Below, one piece after another: positions 12,368-26,700 of a stretch of DNA of 64,000 nucleotides. Both the position numbers and the translations under genes were made by a program. The notes below the pieces were generated by a model that was given only the letters and a program-made list of their open reading frames with translations, did no database searches and was not told where the DNA came from. Source of the stretch: Erythroxylum novogranatense (taxonomy: Eukaryota; Streptophyta; Magnoliopsida; Malpighiales; Erythroxylaceae); the NCBI GenBank assembly GCA_029891385.1, contig CM057228.1, positions 79,534,964 to 79,598,963 on the forward strand, given 5' to 3'. Numbering within the stretch: position 1 is the stretch's first letter; each line of letters starts with the position of its first letter.

Positions 12368-15300
12368 TGTTGGGCCCGATTCTTTTCTAGTCAACAAGCT
12401 TGATTAACTTATCTTGAGGCATAATTAAACTATTTTGAGGTCTAGATTGATAATTGTAATTTGATTGGAATAAATTGAGGATTTTATTGCTTAAGTTATG
12501 ATTATTTAATGAAAGGATTTAGTGAACTTTGATTTGTTGAGAAATTATTATTTTGTGATATATTGTTATATAAATTGAGGTTGCTATGAATTTAGGTGAT
12601 GGAGATTAAAATTGAATTAGAGCTTGTATGGATTTTAGAAATTCAAAGAATAAGGAAATATTAAATTAGGCCTTAAAATATTGTTATGAATAAATTCGGT
12701 TTTGTTTAAATGGTTATAAGGCTTTAGGTTTATTAAAATGGGCTTTTAGCCTTTGGAATGATTTGTAATTGATGGGGAAGCAATTATGTGGGCTAGGGTT
12801 GTTATGGTTAAGTAAATGAAAAAGAAGGGAGGCAAGTGGGCTTTTAAGTGGGAGCCCACAAAAGTTTAAGTTAGAAGGAGGGAAATGAAATATTTTGGAA
12901 GGATTTTAAGGAGGAAATGACTTAGGCTAGAAAGTTAGGGTTAAGTTAAATTAGAAAGGATGGAGGCTTGACCATTGAACTTTGACCAACCCTAAGTGAC
13001 CAACCCTTATGTGACTAACGAAAATGCAAGGAGGAGAGACTTATGGGGTGTCGTTTTAGCTTAGGTTTAAGTTAGAAAATTAAGCCTTCTCCTCCACCAT
13101 TCACGACATTTCTAGAAGCCAAGAAGAGAAAGAAGATTTTCGAAAACAACAAGGAAGAGAAGAGAAAGATGGATTTCGGCTAGCCAAGGGAGAAAGATGT
13201 TTGAGAGAGTCTTCTTAGAAGGAAGAGGAAGAGTTTAACCCTCCTTTGGAAGCAAGAGGATTTCGTGGGTCTCTCTACAAGGTTAGGGTTTGAAAATCTC
13301 TTGGGTTTCTTGTTATAGTTCCTCTTTTCTTGCTTACCTCGATGTTTGGAAGTTGATTGATGAAGAAAGAAGAAGGTTTATATGAAGGTTAAAATTTCAG
13401 ATTTGGGGATAGGGTTAGGGTTACTGAAATTGTCTCAACATGTTGTTAGATTTTGCCTTTTCCTTGGTTAATATGATGATTGATGATGATTGGGTTAGGA
13501 AAGAATGGGAAAAGAGAAGAGACTTGATGTTTGGAAATTTTCAGCTTTGTGTATGGCTTAGGTTTTGGAAATTTGAAATTTTGGAATAGTTTTGAAGGGG
13601 TTTTAGTTGAAATAGCTAAGGAAAGGTATAAGTGAGATTGTAAGTGAGATTTTGTAAGGTTTAAGCCAAGTTTTCATTCCTTTAAAAATTCCAGCAATGG
13701 GTAATTGTGTTAAAATGTGTTTATGAAAGTGGTTTGAATGAGTTTTGATGTTGTTAATGATTTAGATAGAGAATAAGTGAGGTATATGAGGTTATGTAGA
13801 TTGAAAGTCAAGTCATTTTGAGAAATTGCAGCATATTGATCTTATGTTAAGTAAGAGTTTTAAGCCTTGACTCAAGTCAAATAAAGTAAGTGAAGGTATA
13901 AGGAAGTTAGGAAAGTTGAAATGGAAGTTTTCCATGCATTGTTAAAATTCAGCAATGTTCCCATTTGTTAATTCATAGATGTTTTGGTGTTAAAGATGAG
14001 TTTTAATGTAAATTGTTGAGCTAAGTCATGGGTAAGATGATGTTGAAGAAATTTCATGTTTTCCTTGAATTAAAATTTCAGCATTGGTATTAGTTGGTTA
14101 ATTCATAGTTTTGTTGGTAGTTTGTTTAATGATGGTGGTTTGAAATGTAATGATGAAGGATTGATGAGGAAAGAAAGAAAAGAATTTAGTTTTCAAGAAA
14201 GAAGCAAAATCTGAAATCTTTGGGTTTCATATAGGTAAGGATTTTTCAAAAGTTGATGGCTATTGAGCTTTGATGTTAAAGGTTAGGTTAAAGTATAGGT
14301 AATATGATGTTGCATGAATTTTAAGTTGTCCCATTCTTGGAAATTTCCAGCACTTGATTTGTTGTTAAATTGTGCATCTAAGATGGGATTTTGCTTAGTT
14401 TAGAGATATGTTTTGATGGTAATGACTTAGATAAAGGATGGCTAAGATGATGGCAAAGAAATTACATGTTTTCCTTGTCTTTGGAAAATTCCAGCATGTG
14501 TATGATTTGGTTAATTCATGATTTTGCTTAGAATTTATTTTCTTGGTTATCATGGTGATTTAAATGAATGATTGGTGAGGGATAAGGAAAGAATATGAAA
14601 AGAATGAAAAGGAAAAAAAATTTCAGCATGTATGGATGGCCTAGAGTTGATGATTTTCAACAAAATATGGATTAAATTGATAAAGGTTATGATTGGTATA
14701 GCTTGGAAAAGGTGTTGGTAAAGTTAGTTAGTGTTTAAGTTAAGTTTTATATGCTTGGAAAATTCCAGCATTGAGGTATTTGGTTATTGTGTTCAATATG
14801 TTTAGTGAAGATGGATTGAAGAGTTAGTGGATGAAAGGATAAGGAAAGAAGAAGGATTATGGAAATGGAAAGAAGAAAATCAGCATTGGTGGATCTTTGT
14901 AGAGCATGAGATTGATGAAACTTTGGATTAAGTTTGAGAAGGATTTGATAGTTATAATTGAAGAATGGCATAGTCACAGTTGGATAGGTTTTAATTCATG
15001 TTTTCATTCTTTAGAAAATTTCAGCATATGATCTTTTATTAATTAGGACTTTTATGTTTTGAATAAGGCCATTAAAACCATTGGAGGTTGAGGAAGATCA
15101 ATTTGACCAATTGCAAGCCAAAGGATAAGAGGTGGGTAACTATTTAATATTTGAGTTGTGAGTTACAAAATTGTTGTGAAATAAATGCTATTAAGTGTTT
15201 TCCGATGACTTGCAAAATGTTGAAATACTTTATTAATTGTAAATGATATGAACTTGTATTCAGTGCCTTGCATTATTATGTGGTATAAATGCACGAATAG

Positions 15301-17394
15301 TGAATTATGAGATGTTGGAAAATGCCATGTTAGGCAAGTATAATGTGAAAATGCACGAATATGTGGGTTTGTAGTGATCCCTCGATTAGCAAGTGCGCAC
15401 TTGTCATAAACTTCACTACTTTGCCCGCTAGTGGCATAGGAGCTCGAATCGGACTCCCCTCATTCACTGACTATACATGGTCGCTTGTCGAACATGTGTA
15501 GTACGCTCTGATAGGATCACTCAAACCATTTGATATGTGATTTTGTGCTATTATGTGATATTTGTTAACTTTGTCAATATTCCATTTTGTTATGTGCCTT
15601 GTTGACTTTGTAAATCCATTGGTTATGTGAATATGTGTTTTGTGTTATAAGTGTTAACTTTGTAAATGTTGTGTTTTATCGGAAAGATGACAACCTGGAA
15701 AAAGGGTTTATTTGAAATGTTTTATCTTATTGGAAAAAATGATTTGACAAATATCTTTTGAAAATAATGGTTTAAGACAATTTCGTATGCTTATGTCTCT
15801 TTTATTAAATTGTTACCCACGGAGTTGTCGTGCTCACCCCTTATCTCCCTCCTCGGGTTTTGAGCAAGAAATCGAGTTCGCATCGAGATTGAAACAAATT
15901 CGATGCATTTTGCTTTTGAAGTTATGTTTGTTAAAGAAAGGCATTAGTTTATTCTTTATTCGTTATTTTGTTAAATTGGTTGTAATCGGGCTAAATGCCC
16001 TTTGATGAGTTGTATTGGTTTATTGTTATGTAAATCATAAGGTTTTGAAGTTCCAAACATACTTTATATAAATATATCCTTTACTATTTGAAGTTCAAAT
16101 GTAATGTATAAGTTAATGTATGGTTGTATGATTGGGATTGGAGTTGTAAAGTTAGCATGAGATTGTAATGCTTTATGGATTGAAAAGTTTAGAAACTTAA
16201 GAATGAGTTGCTGCCTTTGAATTGGAGTATGAGTTGTGCTATTGAAAATGGAAGATAGAAGTGGTTTTATGCAGGTTGGAGCTTGGATGGTTAGATTAAG
16301 ATTTTGGCTAGATCTATTTTTAGGGAGGTGCTGTCCAAATTTTCCTAAATTTGGGCAGCAACTTCGATTAGGTTTTAGACCTCGAAATGATTGATTTGGA
16401 AAAAGGTATTTCTTAAGGTTGATAGAGCTTGTCAAAATCTTCAAAACAGTATAAAGTGGGTTAATTTTCGACTTAAGATGAAAAAGATATGAGCGTTTAA
16501 GTTTGCTGCCCATTATGCATTTGGGTTTCCAATTACTATTCATGGGCATTTTGGGCTGAACCTTCGGATGGGTTTTCCGCCTTTAGGCGGAATTGAAATT
16601 TCCGTCATTCATGAAAATTGTAGAGGTCTTGATATCTTTAAAAGAGGTATAATATATCCCGATCGAATTGGGGTAAAAGATATAAGGGTCGGAAATTGGC
16701 GGTTACTATTCATATGGTCAATTACTATTCCTTTGGTCATTTTGCATTTTCTCTTATAACTTTCTCGTTTGGCCTCCGATTCACCGAAATTGAACCAGTG
16801 ACTTCTCATCAAGTGTCCTACCTTTCCTTGCAAAATGTCCAATTGTTAGCTTAATTGAATTTTGTCGAAATTAGCCTCACGTTTGTCTTGTTGATTTACC
16901 TATTTGAATTATGCTTCAAGATGTTCGCTTTGCTTCGCACTATGCCTTTCAAACCGATGTGCTTTTGTTTCCGCTTTTGTTTTGTTTCCTTCCGTCTTAT
17001 ACCTTTCGGTTCAAGTTCGTTGGCTTCGTTTCGTTTGTTTCTATCCTTTGTTATCCGATTCGACTCGTTTCAATCTATTTTGCTTTCGATTTGAGCCTTG
17101 ATTTGCTTTGTAATTTGCTTGGATACAATTCTTTAGTCTTGATTTTCATGTGCTTCGTAGTTTGTTTTCAGTATGTTTCTTCGTTTCAGATGCTTTTCTC
17201 CGTTCCGTTGAATTTACTTTTGTTTCGTTCTTCGTTTAGTTCTTGGTTAAGACCCGACTCATAAAAATGGAGTTAAGATGAATAAAAAAAAAATTTATCG
17301 GGATTTTTCGGATTAGTCGAGGTTTTCTAAGGAATCATGTATGCGTACGAAGAAATCTGTATGATTAGTTGGGTTCCGGAAACGGGATCCAACA
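12368..17394 (+). mobile_element. LTR copy D (about 5.03 kb), intact ends
   Basis: TGTTGGGCCC to GATCCAACA. Carries private small changes such as TTACTGAAATTG near 13421 (others TTACGAAATTG) and GACAACCTGG near 15690 (others GACAACTGG). A 161-codon - strand open frame at 16064-16549 is a chance fusion of two shorter frames seen in the other copies and has no recognisable domain. Confidence 0.9.
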
Positions 17395-18040
17395 GTTATG
17401 GTATCAGAGCCCAGTATTATGGTCTTAACTGGGTACATAGGATTTATAAACATTTGTGATAAAATGGAATTAGTGACATGAATGACTTTTGCAACAATTA
17501 TTGGAAAAACCTATGTGATGGTTTGATTTAGGTGCAGAATTATGTTTGCGTTTAGGATTATGATGCTAGAAACTGAGATTTAAACAAAAATCCATGAGGA
17601 ATTTAGAGGATATGACTTCGATATATGTGAGGTGTAGATATGAATCTTTAAAGATGAGCTTGATGATAGGAATATGTGTGATAAGAAGTTTGAGTGATTT
17701 TAGGTTTGTGAAAATGAAAATGAGATTAGCAATTGATGATGATTTGGGTTATTGTTTTCGAATATGCATTTGTGAGAGATATATTTATGTATTTGTGAGA
17801 GAACTAAGGAAGATTTGAAAGTGAGTGAAGTGTATGTACTTGTGAAATTATGATAAGATCTATTGGTGTGTGAATATGATATGGATAGTATATGATATAT
17901 AGAGGTGAAAAACATGATGAATATGTGTGGTGAGAATTTGAATATGTGAATGACTAGGATCATTTGGAAGATATGAGTTAAGAGAATATAGTACTTGGTT
18001 ATGAATTTCGAGGACGAAATTCTTTTAAGAGGGGAAGAAA
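17395..18040 (+). mobile_element. Array internal segment 4, intact primer-binding site
   Basis: Primer-binding site TGGTATCAGAGC at 17399-17410 after the spacer GTTA, as in segment 1. The polypurine tract AGAGGGGAAGAAA ends at 18040. Confidence 0.88.
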
Positions 18041-21000
18041 TGTTGGGCCCCGATTCTTTTTCTAGTCAACAAGCTTGATTAACTTATCTTGAGGCATAAT
18101 TAAACTATTTTGAGGTCTAGATTGATAATTGTAATTTGATTGGAATAAATTGAGGATTTTATTGCTTAAGTTATGATTATTTAATGAAAGGATTTAGTGA
18201 ACTTTGATTTGTTGAGAAATTATTATTTTGTGATATATTGTTATATAAATTGAGGTTGCTATGAATTTAGGTGATGGAGATTAAAATTGAATTAGAGCTT
18301 GTATGGATTTTAGAAATTCAAAGAATAAGGAAATATTAAATTAGGCCTTAAAATATTGTTATGAATAAATTCGGTTTTGTTTAAATGGTTATAAGGCTTT
18401 AGGTTTATTAAAATGGGCTTTTAGCCTTTGGAATGATTTGTAATTGATGGGGAAGCAATTATGTGGGCTAGGGTTGTTATGGTTAAGTAAATGAAAAAGA
18501 AGGGAGGCAAGTGGGCTTTTAAGTGGGAGCCCACAAAAGTTTAAGTTAGAAGGAGGGAAATGAAATATTTTGGAAGGATTTTAAGGAGGGAAATGACTTA
18601 GGCTAGAAAGTTAGGGTTAAGTTAAATTAGAAAGGATGGAGGCTTGACCATTGAACTTTGACCAACCCTTAAGTGACCAACCCTTATGTGACTAACGAAA
18701 ATGCAAGGAGGGAGAGACTTATGGGGTGTCGTTTTAGCTTAGGTTTAAGTTAGAAAATTAAGCCTTCTCCTCCACCATTCACGACATTTCTAGAAGCCAA
18801 GAAGAGAAAGAAGATTTTCGAAAACAACAAGGAAGAGAAGAGAAAGATGGATTTCGGCTAGCCAAGGGAGAAAGATGTTTGAGAGAGTCTTCTTAGAAGG
18901 AAGAGGAAGAGTTTAACCCTCCTTTGGAAGCAAGAGGATTTCGTGGGTCTCTCTACAAGGTTAGGGTTTCGAAAATCTCTTGGGTTTCTTGTTATAGTTC
19001 CTCTTTTCTTGCTTACCTCTGATGTTTGGAAGTTGATTGATGAAGAAAGAAGAAGGTTTATATGAAGGTTAAAATTTCAGATTTGGGGATAGGGTTAGGG
19101 TTACGAAATTGTCTCAACATGTTGTTAGATTTTGCCTTTTCCTTGGTTAATATGATGATTGATGATGATTGGGTTAGGAAAGAATGGGAAAAGAGAAGAG
19201 ACTTGATGTTTGGAAATTTTCAGCTTTGTGTATGGCTTAGGTTTTGGAAATTTGAAATTTTGGAATAGTTTTGAAGGGGTTTTAGTTGAAATAGCTAAGG
19301 AAAGGTATAAGTGAGATTGTAAGTGAGATTTTGTAAGGTTTAAGCCAAGTTTTCATTCCTTTAAAAATTCCAGCAATGGGTAATTGTGTTAAAATGTGTT
19401 TATGAAAGTGGTTTGAATGAGTTTTGATGTTGTTAATGATTTAGATAGAGAATAAGTGAGGTATATGAGGTTATGTAGATTGAAAGTCAAGTCATTTTGA
19501 GAAATTGCAGCATATTGATCTTATGTTAAGTAAGAGTTTTAAGCCTTGACTCAAGTCAAATAAAGTAAGTGAAGGTATAAGGAAGTTAGGAAAGTTGAAA
19601 TGGAAGTTTTCCATGCATTGTTAAAATTCCAGCAATGTTCCCATTTGTTAATTCATAGATGTTTTGGTGTTAAAGATGAGTTTTAATGTAAATTGTTGAG
19701 CTAAGTCATGGGTAAGATGATGTTGAAGAAATTTCATGTTTTCCTTGAATTAAAATTTCAGCATTGGTATTAGTTGGTTAATTCATAGTTTTGTTGGTAG
19801 TTTGTTTAATGATGGTGGTTTGAAATGTAATGATGAAGGATTGATGAGGAAAGAAAGAAAAGAATTTAGTTTTCAAGAAAGAAGCAAAATCTGAAATTTT
19901 TGGGTTTTCATATAGGTAAGGGATTTTTCAAAAGTTGATGGCTATTGAGCTTTGATGTTAAAGGTTAGGTTAAAGTATAGGTAATATGATGTTGCATGAA
20001 TTTTAAGTTGTCCCATTCTTGGAAATTTCCAGCACTTGATTTGTTGTTAAATTGTGCATCTAAGATGGGATTTTGCTTAGTTTAGAGATATGTTTTGATG
20101 GTAATGACTTAGATAAAGGATGGCTAAGATGATGGCAAAGAAATTACATGTTTTCCTTGTCTTTGGAAAATTCCAGCATGTGTATGATTTGGTTAATTCA
20201 TGATTTTGCTTAGAATTTATTTTTCTTGGTTATCATGGTGATTTAAATGAATGATTGGTGAGGGGATAAGGAAAGAATATGAAAAGAATGAAAAGGAAAA
20301 AAATTTCAGCATGTATGGATGGCCTAGAGTTGATGATTTTCAACAAAATATGGATTAAATTGATAAAGGTTATGATTGGTATAGCTTGGAAAAGGTGTTG
20401 GTAAAGTTAGTTAGTGTTTAAGTTAAGTTTTTATATGCTTGGAAAATTCCAGCATTGAGGTATTTGGTTATTGTGTTCAATATGTTTAGTGAAGATGGAT
20501 TGAAGAGTTAGTGGATGAAAGGATAAGGAAAGAAGAAGGATTATGGAAATGGAAAGAAGAAAATCAGCATTGGTGGATCTTTGTAGAGCATGAGATTGAT
20601 GAAACTTTGGATTAAGTTTGAGAAGGGATTTGATAGTTATAATTGAAGAATGGCATAGTCACAGTTGGATAGGTTTTAATTCATGTTTTTCATTCTTTAG
20701 AAAATTTCAGCATATGATCTTTTATTAATTAGGACTTTTTATGTTTTGAATAAGGCCATTAAAACCATTGGAGGTTGAGGAAGATCAATTTGACCAATTG
20801 CAAGCCAAAGGATAAGAGGTGGGTAACTATTTAATATTTGAGTTGTGAGTTACAAAATTGTTGTGAAATAAATGCTATTAAGTGTTTTTCCGATGACTTG
20901 CAAAATGTTGAAATACTTTATTAATTGTAAATGATATGAACTTGTATTCAGTGCCTTGCATTATTATGTGGTATAAATGCACGAATAGTGAATTATGAGA

Positions 21001-23112
21001 TGTTGGAAAATGCCATGTTAGGCAAGTATAATGTGAAAATGCACGAATATGTGGGTTTGTAGTGATCCCCTCTGATTAGCAAGTGCGCACTTGTCATAGG
21101 CTTCGCCCGCCTGCCCGCTAGTGGCATAGGAGCTCCGAATCGGACTCCCCTCTGTTCACGGCTATACATGGTCGCTTGTCGAACATGTGTAGTACGTTCT
21201 GTTAGGATCACTCAAACCATTTGATATGTGATTTTGTGCTATTATGTGATATTTGTTAACTTTGTCAATATTCCATTTTGTTATGTGCCTTGTTGACTTT
21301 GTAAATCCATTGGTTATGTGAATATGTGTTTTTGTGTTATAAGTGTTAACTTTGTAAATGTTGTGTTTTATCGGAAAGATGACAACTGGAAAAAAGGGTT
21401 TATTTGAAATGTTTTATCTTATTGGAAAAAAATGATTTCGACAAATATCTTTTGAAAATAATGGTTTAAGACAATTTCGTATGCTTATGTCTCTTTTATT
21501 AAATTGTTACCCACGGAGTTGTCGTGCTCACCCCTTATCTCCCTCCTCGGGTTTTGAGCAAGAAATCGAGTTCGCATCGAGATTGAAACAAATTCGATGC
21601 ATTTTGCTTTTGAAGTTATGTTTGTTAAAGAAAGGCATTAGTTTATTCTTTATTCGTTATTTTGTTAAATTGGTTGTAATCGGGCTAAATGCCCTTTGAT
21701 GAGTTGTATTGGTTTATTGTTATGTAAATCATAAGGTTTTGAAGTTCCAAACATACTTTATATAAATATATCCTTTACTATTTGAAGTTCAAATGTAATG
21801 TATAAGTTAATGTATGGTTGTATGATTGGGATTGGAGTTGTAAAAGTTAGCATGAGATTGTAATGCTTTATGGATTGAAAAGTTTAGAAACTTAAGAATG
21901 AGTTGCTGCCTTTGAATTGGAGTATGAGTTGTGCTATTGAAAATGGAAGATAGAAGTGGTTTTATGCAGGTTGGAGCTTGGATGGTTAGATTAAGATTTT
22001 GGCTAGATCTATTTTAGGGAGGTGCTGTCCAAATTTTCCTAAATTTGGGCAGCAACTTCGATTAGGTTTTAGACCTCCGAAATGATTGATTTGGAAAAAA
22101 GGTATTTCTTAAGGTTGATAGAGCTTGTCAAAATCTTCAAAACAGTATAAAGTGGGTTAATTTTCGACTTAAGATGAAAAAGATATGAGCGTTTTAAGTT
22201 TGCTGCCCATTATGCATTTGGGTTTCCCGAATTACTATTCATGGGCATTTTTGGGCTGAACCTTCGGATGGGTTTTCCGCCGCTTTAGAGCGGGAATTGA
22301 AATTTCCGTCATTCATGAAAATTGTAGAGGGTCTTGATATCTTTAAAAAGAGGTATAATATATCCCGATCGGAATTCGGGGTAAAAAGATATAAGGGTCG
22401 GAAATTGGCCGGTTACTATTCATATGGTCAATTACTATTCCTTTGGTCATTTTGCATTTTCTCTTATAACTTTCTCGTTTGGCCTCCGATTCACCCGAAA
22501 TTCGAACCAGTGACTTCTCATCAAGTGTCCTACCTTTCCTTGCAAAAATGTCCAATTGTTAGCTTAATTGAATTTTGTCAGAATTAGCCTCACGTTTGTC
22601 TTGTTGATTTACCCTATTTGAATTATGCTTCAAGATGTTCGCTTTGCTTCTGCACTATGCCTTTCAAACCGATGTGCTTTTGTTTCCGCTTTTGTTTTGT
22701 TTCCTTCCGTCTTATACCTTTCGGTTCAAGTTGCGTTGGCTTCCGTTTCGTTTGTTTCTATCCTTTGTTATCCGATTCGACTCGTTTCAATCTATTTTGC
22801 TTTCGATTTCGAGCCTTCGATTTGCTTTGTAATTTGCTTCGGATACAATTCTTTAGTCTTGATTTTCATGTGCTTCGTAGTTTGTTTTCAGTATGTTTCT
22901 TCGTTTCGTATGCTTTTCTCCGTTCCGTTGAATTTACTTTTGTTTCGTTCTTCGTTTCGTTCTTCGGTTAAGACCCGACTCATAAAAATGGAGTTAAGAT
23001 GAATAAAAAAAATTTATCGGGATTTTTCGGATTAGTCGAGGTTTTCTAAGGAATCATGTATGCGTACGAAGAAATCTGTATGATTAGTTGGGTTCGGAAG
23101 CGGGATCCAACG
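18041..23112 (+). mobile_element. LTR copy E (about 5.07 kb), altered 3' terminus
   Basis: Starts TGTTGGGCCCC (one extra C) and ends GGATCCAACGA rather than CCAACA, much as in copy B. Its CG-rich block at about 21061-21200 is the same as that of copy F at about 26506-26640 and differs from B, C and D. Confidence 0.88.
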
Positions 23113-23757
23113 ATTATAATATCGAGCCCAGATATTATGGTCTTAATCGGGTACATAGGATTTATAAACATTTGTGATAAAATGGAATTAGTGACATGAA
23201 TGACTTTTGCAACAATTATTGGAAAAACCTATGTGATGGTTTGATTTAGGTGCAGAATTATGTTTGCGTTTAGGATTATGATGCTAGAAACTGAGATTTA
23301 AACAAAAATCCATGAGGAATTTAGAGGATATGACTTCGATATATGTGAGGTGTAGATATGAATCTTTAAAGATGAGCTTGATGATAGGAATATGTGTGAT
23401 AAGAAGTTTGAGTGATTTTAGGTTTGTGAAAATGAAAATGAGATTAGCAATTGATGATGATTTGGGTTATTGTTTTCGAATATGCATTTGTGAGAGATAT
23501 ATTTATGTATTTGTGAGAGAACTAAGGAAGATTTGAAAGTGAGTGAAGTGTATGTACTTGTGAAATTATGATAAGATCTATTGGTGTGTGAATATGATAT
23601 GGATAGTATATGATATATAGAGGTGAAAAACATGATGAATATGTGTGGTGAGAATTTGAATATGTGAATGACTAGGATCATTTGGAAGATATGAGTTAAG
23701 AGAATATAGTACTTGGTTATGAATTTAGAGGACGAAATTCTTTTAAGAGGGAAGAAA
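23113..23757 (+). mobile_element. Array internal segment 5, primer-binding site degraded
   Basis: Primer-binding-site position reads TAATATCGAGCC (23117-23128), the same altered form as in segment 2. The pol-tail remnant reads TTAGAGGACG where segments 2 and 4 have TTCGAGGACG. Confidence 0.85.
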
Positions 23758-26700
23758 TGTTGGGCCCGATTCTTTTCTAGTCAACAAGCTTGATTAACTT
23801 ATCTTGAGGCATAATTAAACTATTTTGAGGTCTAGATTGATAATTGTAATTTGATTGGAATAAATTGAGGATTTTATTGCTTAAGTTATGATTATTTAAT
23901 GAAAGGATTTAGTGAACTTTGATTTGTTGAGAAATTATTATTTTGTGATATATTGTTATATAAATTGAGGTTGCTATGAATTTAGGTGATGGAGATTAAA
24001 ATTGAATTAGAGCTTGTATGGATTTTAGAAATTCAAAGAATAAGGAAATATTAAATTAGGCCTTAAAATATTGTTATGAATAAATTGGTTTTGTTTAAAT
24101 GGTTATAAGGCTTTAGGTTTATTAAAATGGGCTTTTAGCCTTTGGAATGATTTGTAATTGATGGGGAAGCAATTATGTGGGCTAGGGTTGTTATGGTTAA
24201 GTAAATGAAAAGAAGGGAGGCAAGTGGGCTTTTAAGTGGGAGCCCACAAAAGTTTAAGTTAGAAGGAGGAAATGAAATATTTTGGAAGGATTTTAAGGAG
24301 GAAATGACTTAGGCTAGAAAGTTAGGGTTAAGTTAAATTAGAAAGGATGGAGGCTTGACCATTGAACTTTGACCAACCCTAAGTGACCAACCCTTATGTG
24401 ACTAACGAAAATGCAAGGAGGAGAGACTTATGGGGTGTCGTTTTAGCTTAGGTTTAAGTTAGAAAATTAAGCCTTCTCCTCCACCATTCACGACATTTCT
24501 AGAAGCCAAGAAGAGAAAGAAGATTTTCGAAACAACAAGGAAGAGAAGAGAAAGATGGATTTCAGCTAGCCAAGGAGAAAGATGTTTGAGAGAGTCTTCT
24601 TAGAAGGAAGAGGAAGAGTTTAACCCTCCTTTGGAAGCAAGAGGATTTCGTGGGTCTCTCTACAAGGTTAGGGTTTCGAAAATCTCTTGGGTTTCTTGTT
24701 ATAGTTCCTCTTTTCTTGCTTACCTCGATGTTTGGAAGTTGATTGATGAAGAAAGAAGAAGGTTTATATGAAGGTTAAAATTTCAGATTTGGGGATAGGG
24801 TTAGGGTTACGAAATTGTCTCAACATGTTGTTAGATTTTGCCTTTTCCTTGGTTAATATGATGATTGATGATGATTGGGTTAGGAAAGAATGGGAAAAGA
24901 GAAGAGACTTGATGTTTGGAAATTTTCAGCTTTGTGTATGGCTTAGGTTTTGGAAATTTCGAAATTTTGGAATAGTTTTGAAGGGGGTTTTAGTTGAAAT
25001 AGCTAAGGAAAGGTATAAGTGAGATTGTAAGTGAGATTTTGTAAGGTTTAAGCCAAGTTTTCATTCCTTTAAAAATTCCAGCAATGGGTAATTGTGTTAA
25101 AATGTGTTTATGAAAGTGGTTTGAATGAGTTTTGATGTTGTTAATGATTTAGATAGAGAATAAGTGAGGTATATGAGGTTATGTAGATTGAAAGTCAAGT
25201 CATTTTTGAGAAATTGCAGCATATTGATCTTATGTTAAGTAAGAGTTTTAAGCCTTGACTCAAGTCAAATAAAGTAAGTGAAGGTATAAGGAAGTTAGGA
25301 AAGTTGAAATGGAAGTTTTCCATGCATTGTTAAAATTCAGCAATGTTCCCATTTGTTAATTCATAGATGTTTTGGTGTTAAAGATGAGTTTTAATGTAAA
25401 TTGTTGAGCTAAGTCATGGGTAAGATGATGTTGAAGAAATTTAAGTTGTCCCATTCTTGGAAATTTCCAGCACTTGATTTGTTGTTAAATTGTGCATCTA
25501 AGATGGGATTTTGCTTAGTTTAGAGATATGTTTTGATGGTAATGACTTAGATAAAGGATGGCTAAGATGATGGCAAAGAAATTACATGTTTTCCTTGTCT
25601 TTGGAAAATTCCAGCATGTGTATGATTTGGTTAATTCATGATTTTGCTTAGAATTTATTTTCTTGGTTATCATGGTGATTTAAATGAATGATTGGTGAGG
25701 GATAAGGAAAGAATATGAAAAGAATGAAAAGGGAAAAAAATTTCAGCATGTATGGATGGCCTAGAGTTGATGATTTTCAACAAAATATGGATTAAATTGA
25801 TAAAGGTTATGATTGGTATAGCTTGGAAAGGTGTTGGTAAAGTTAGTTAGTGTTTAAGTTAAGTTTTTATATGCTTGGAAAATTCCAGCATTGAGGTATT
25901 TGGTTATTGTGTTCAATATGTTTAGTGAAGATGGATTGAAGAGTTAGTGGATGAAAGGATAAGGAAAGAAGAAGGATTATGGAAATGGAAAGAAGAAAAT
26001 CAGCATTGGTGGATCTTTGTAGAGCATGAGATTGATGAAACTTTGGATTAAGTTTGAGAAGGGATTTGATAGTTATAATTGAAGAATGGCATAGTCACAG
26101 TTGGATAGGTTTTAATTCATGTTTTCATTCTTTAGAAAATTTCAGCATATGATCTTTTATTAATTAGGACTTTTTATGTTTTGAATAAGGCCATTAAAAC
26201 CATTGGAGGTTGAGGAAGATCAATTTGACCAATTGCAAGCCAAAGGATAAGAGGTGGGTAACTATTTAATATTTGAGTTGTGAGTTACAAAATTGTTGTG
26301 AAATAAATGCTATTAAGTGTTTTTCCGATGACTTGCAAAATGTTGAAATACTTTATTAATTGTAAATGATATGAACTTGTATTCAGTGCCTTGCATTATT
26401 ATGTGGTATAAATGCACGAATAGTGAATTATGAGATGTTGGAAAATGCCATGTTAGGCAAGTATAATGTGAAAATGCACGAATATGTGGGTTTGTAGTGA
26501 TCCCCTCTGATTAGCAAGTGCGCACTTGTCATAGGCTTCGCCCGCCTGCCCGCTAGTGGCATAGGAGCTCCGAATCGGACTCCCCTCTGTTCACGGCTAT
26601 ACATGGTCGCTTGTCGAACATGTGTAGTACGTTCTGTTAGGATCACTCAAACCATTTGATATGTGATTTTGTGCTATTATGTGATATTTGTTAACTTTGT

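Noticed and set aside
16064..16549. 161-codon - strand open frame, the longest in the array
   Set aside because: It exists only in copy D because single-base differences join two shorter frames present in other copies. No domain, biased composition, and it lies inside an LTR.
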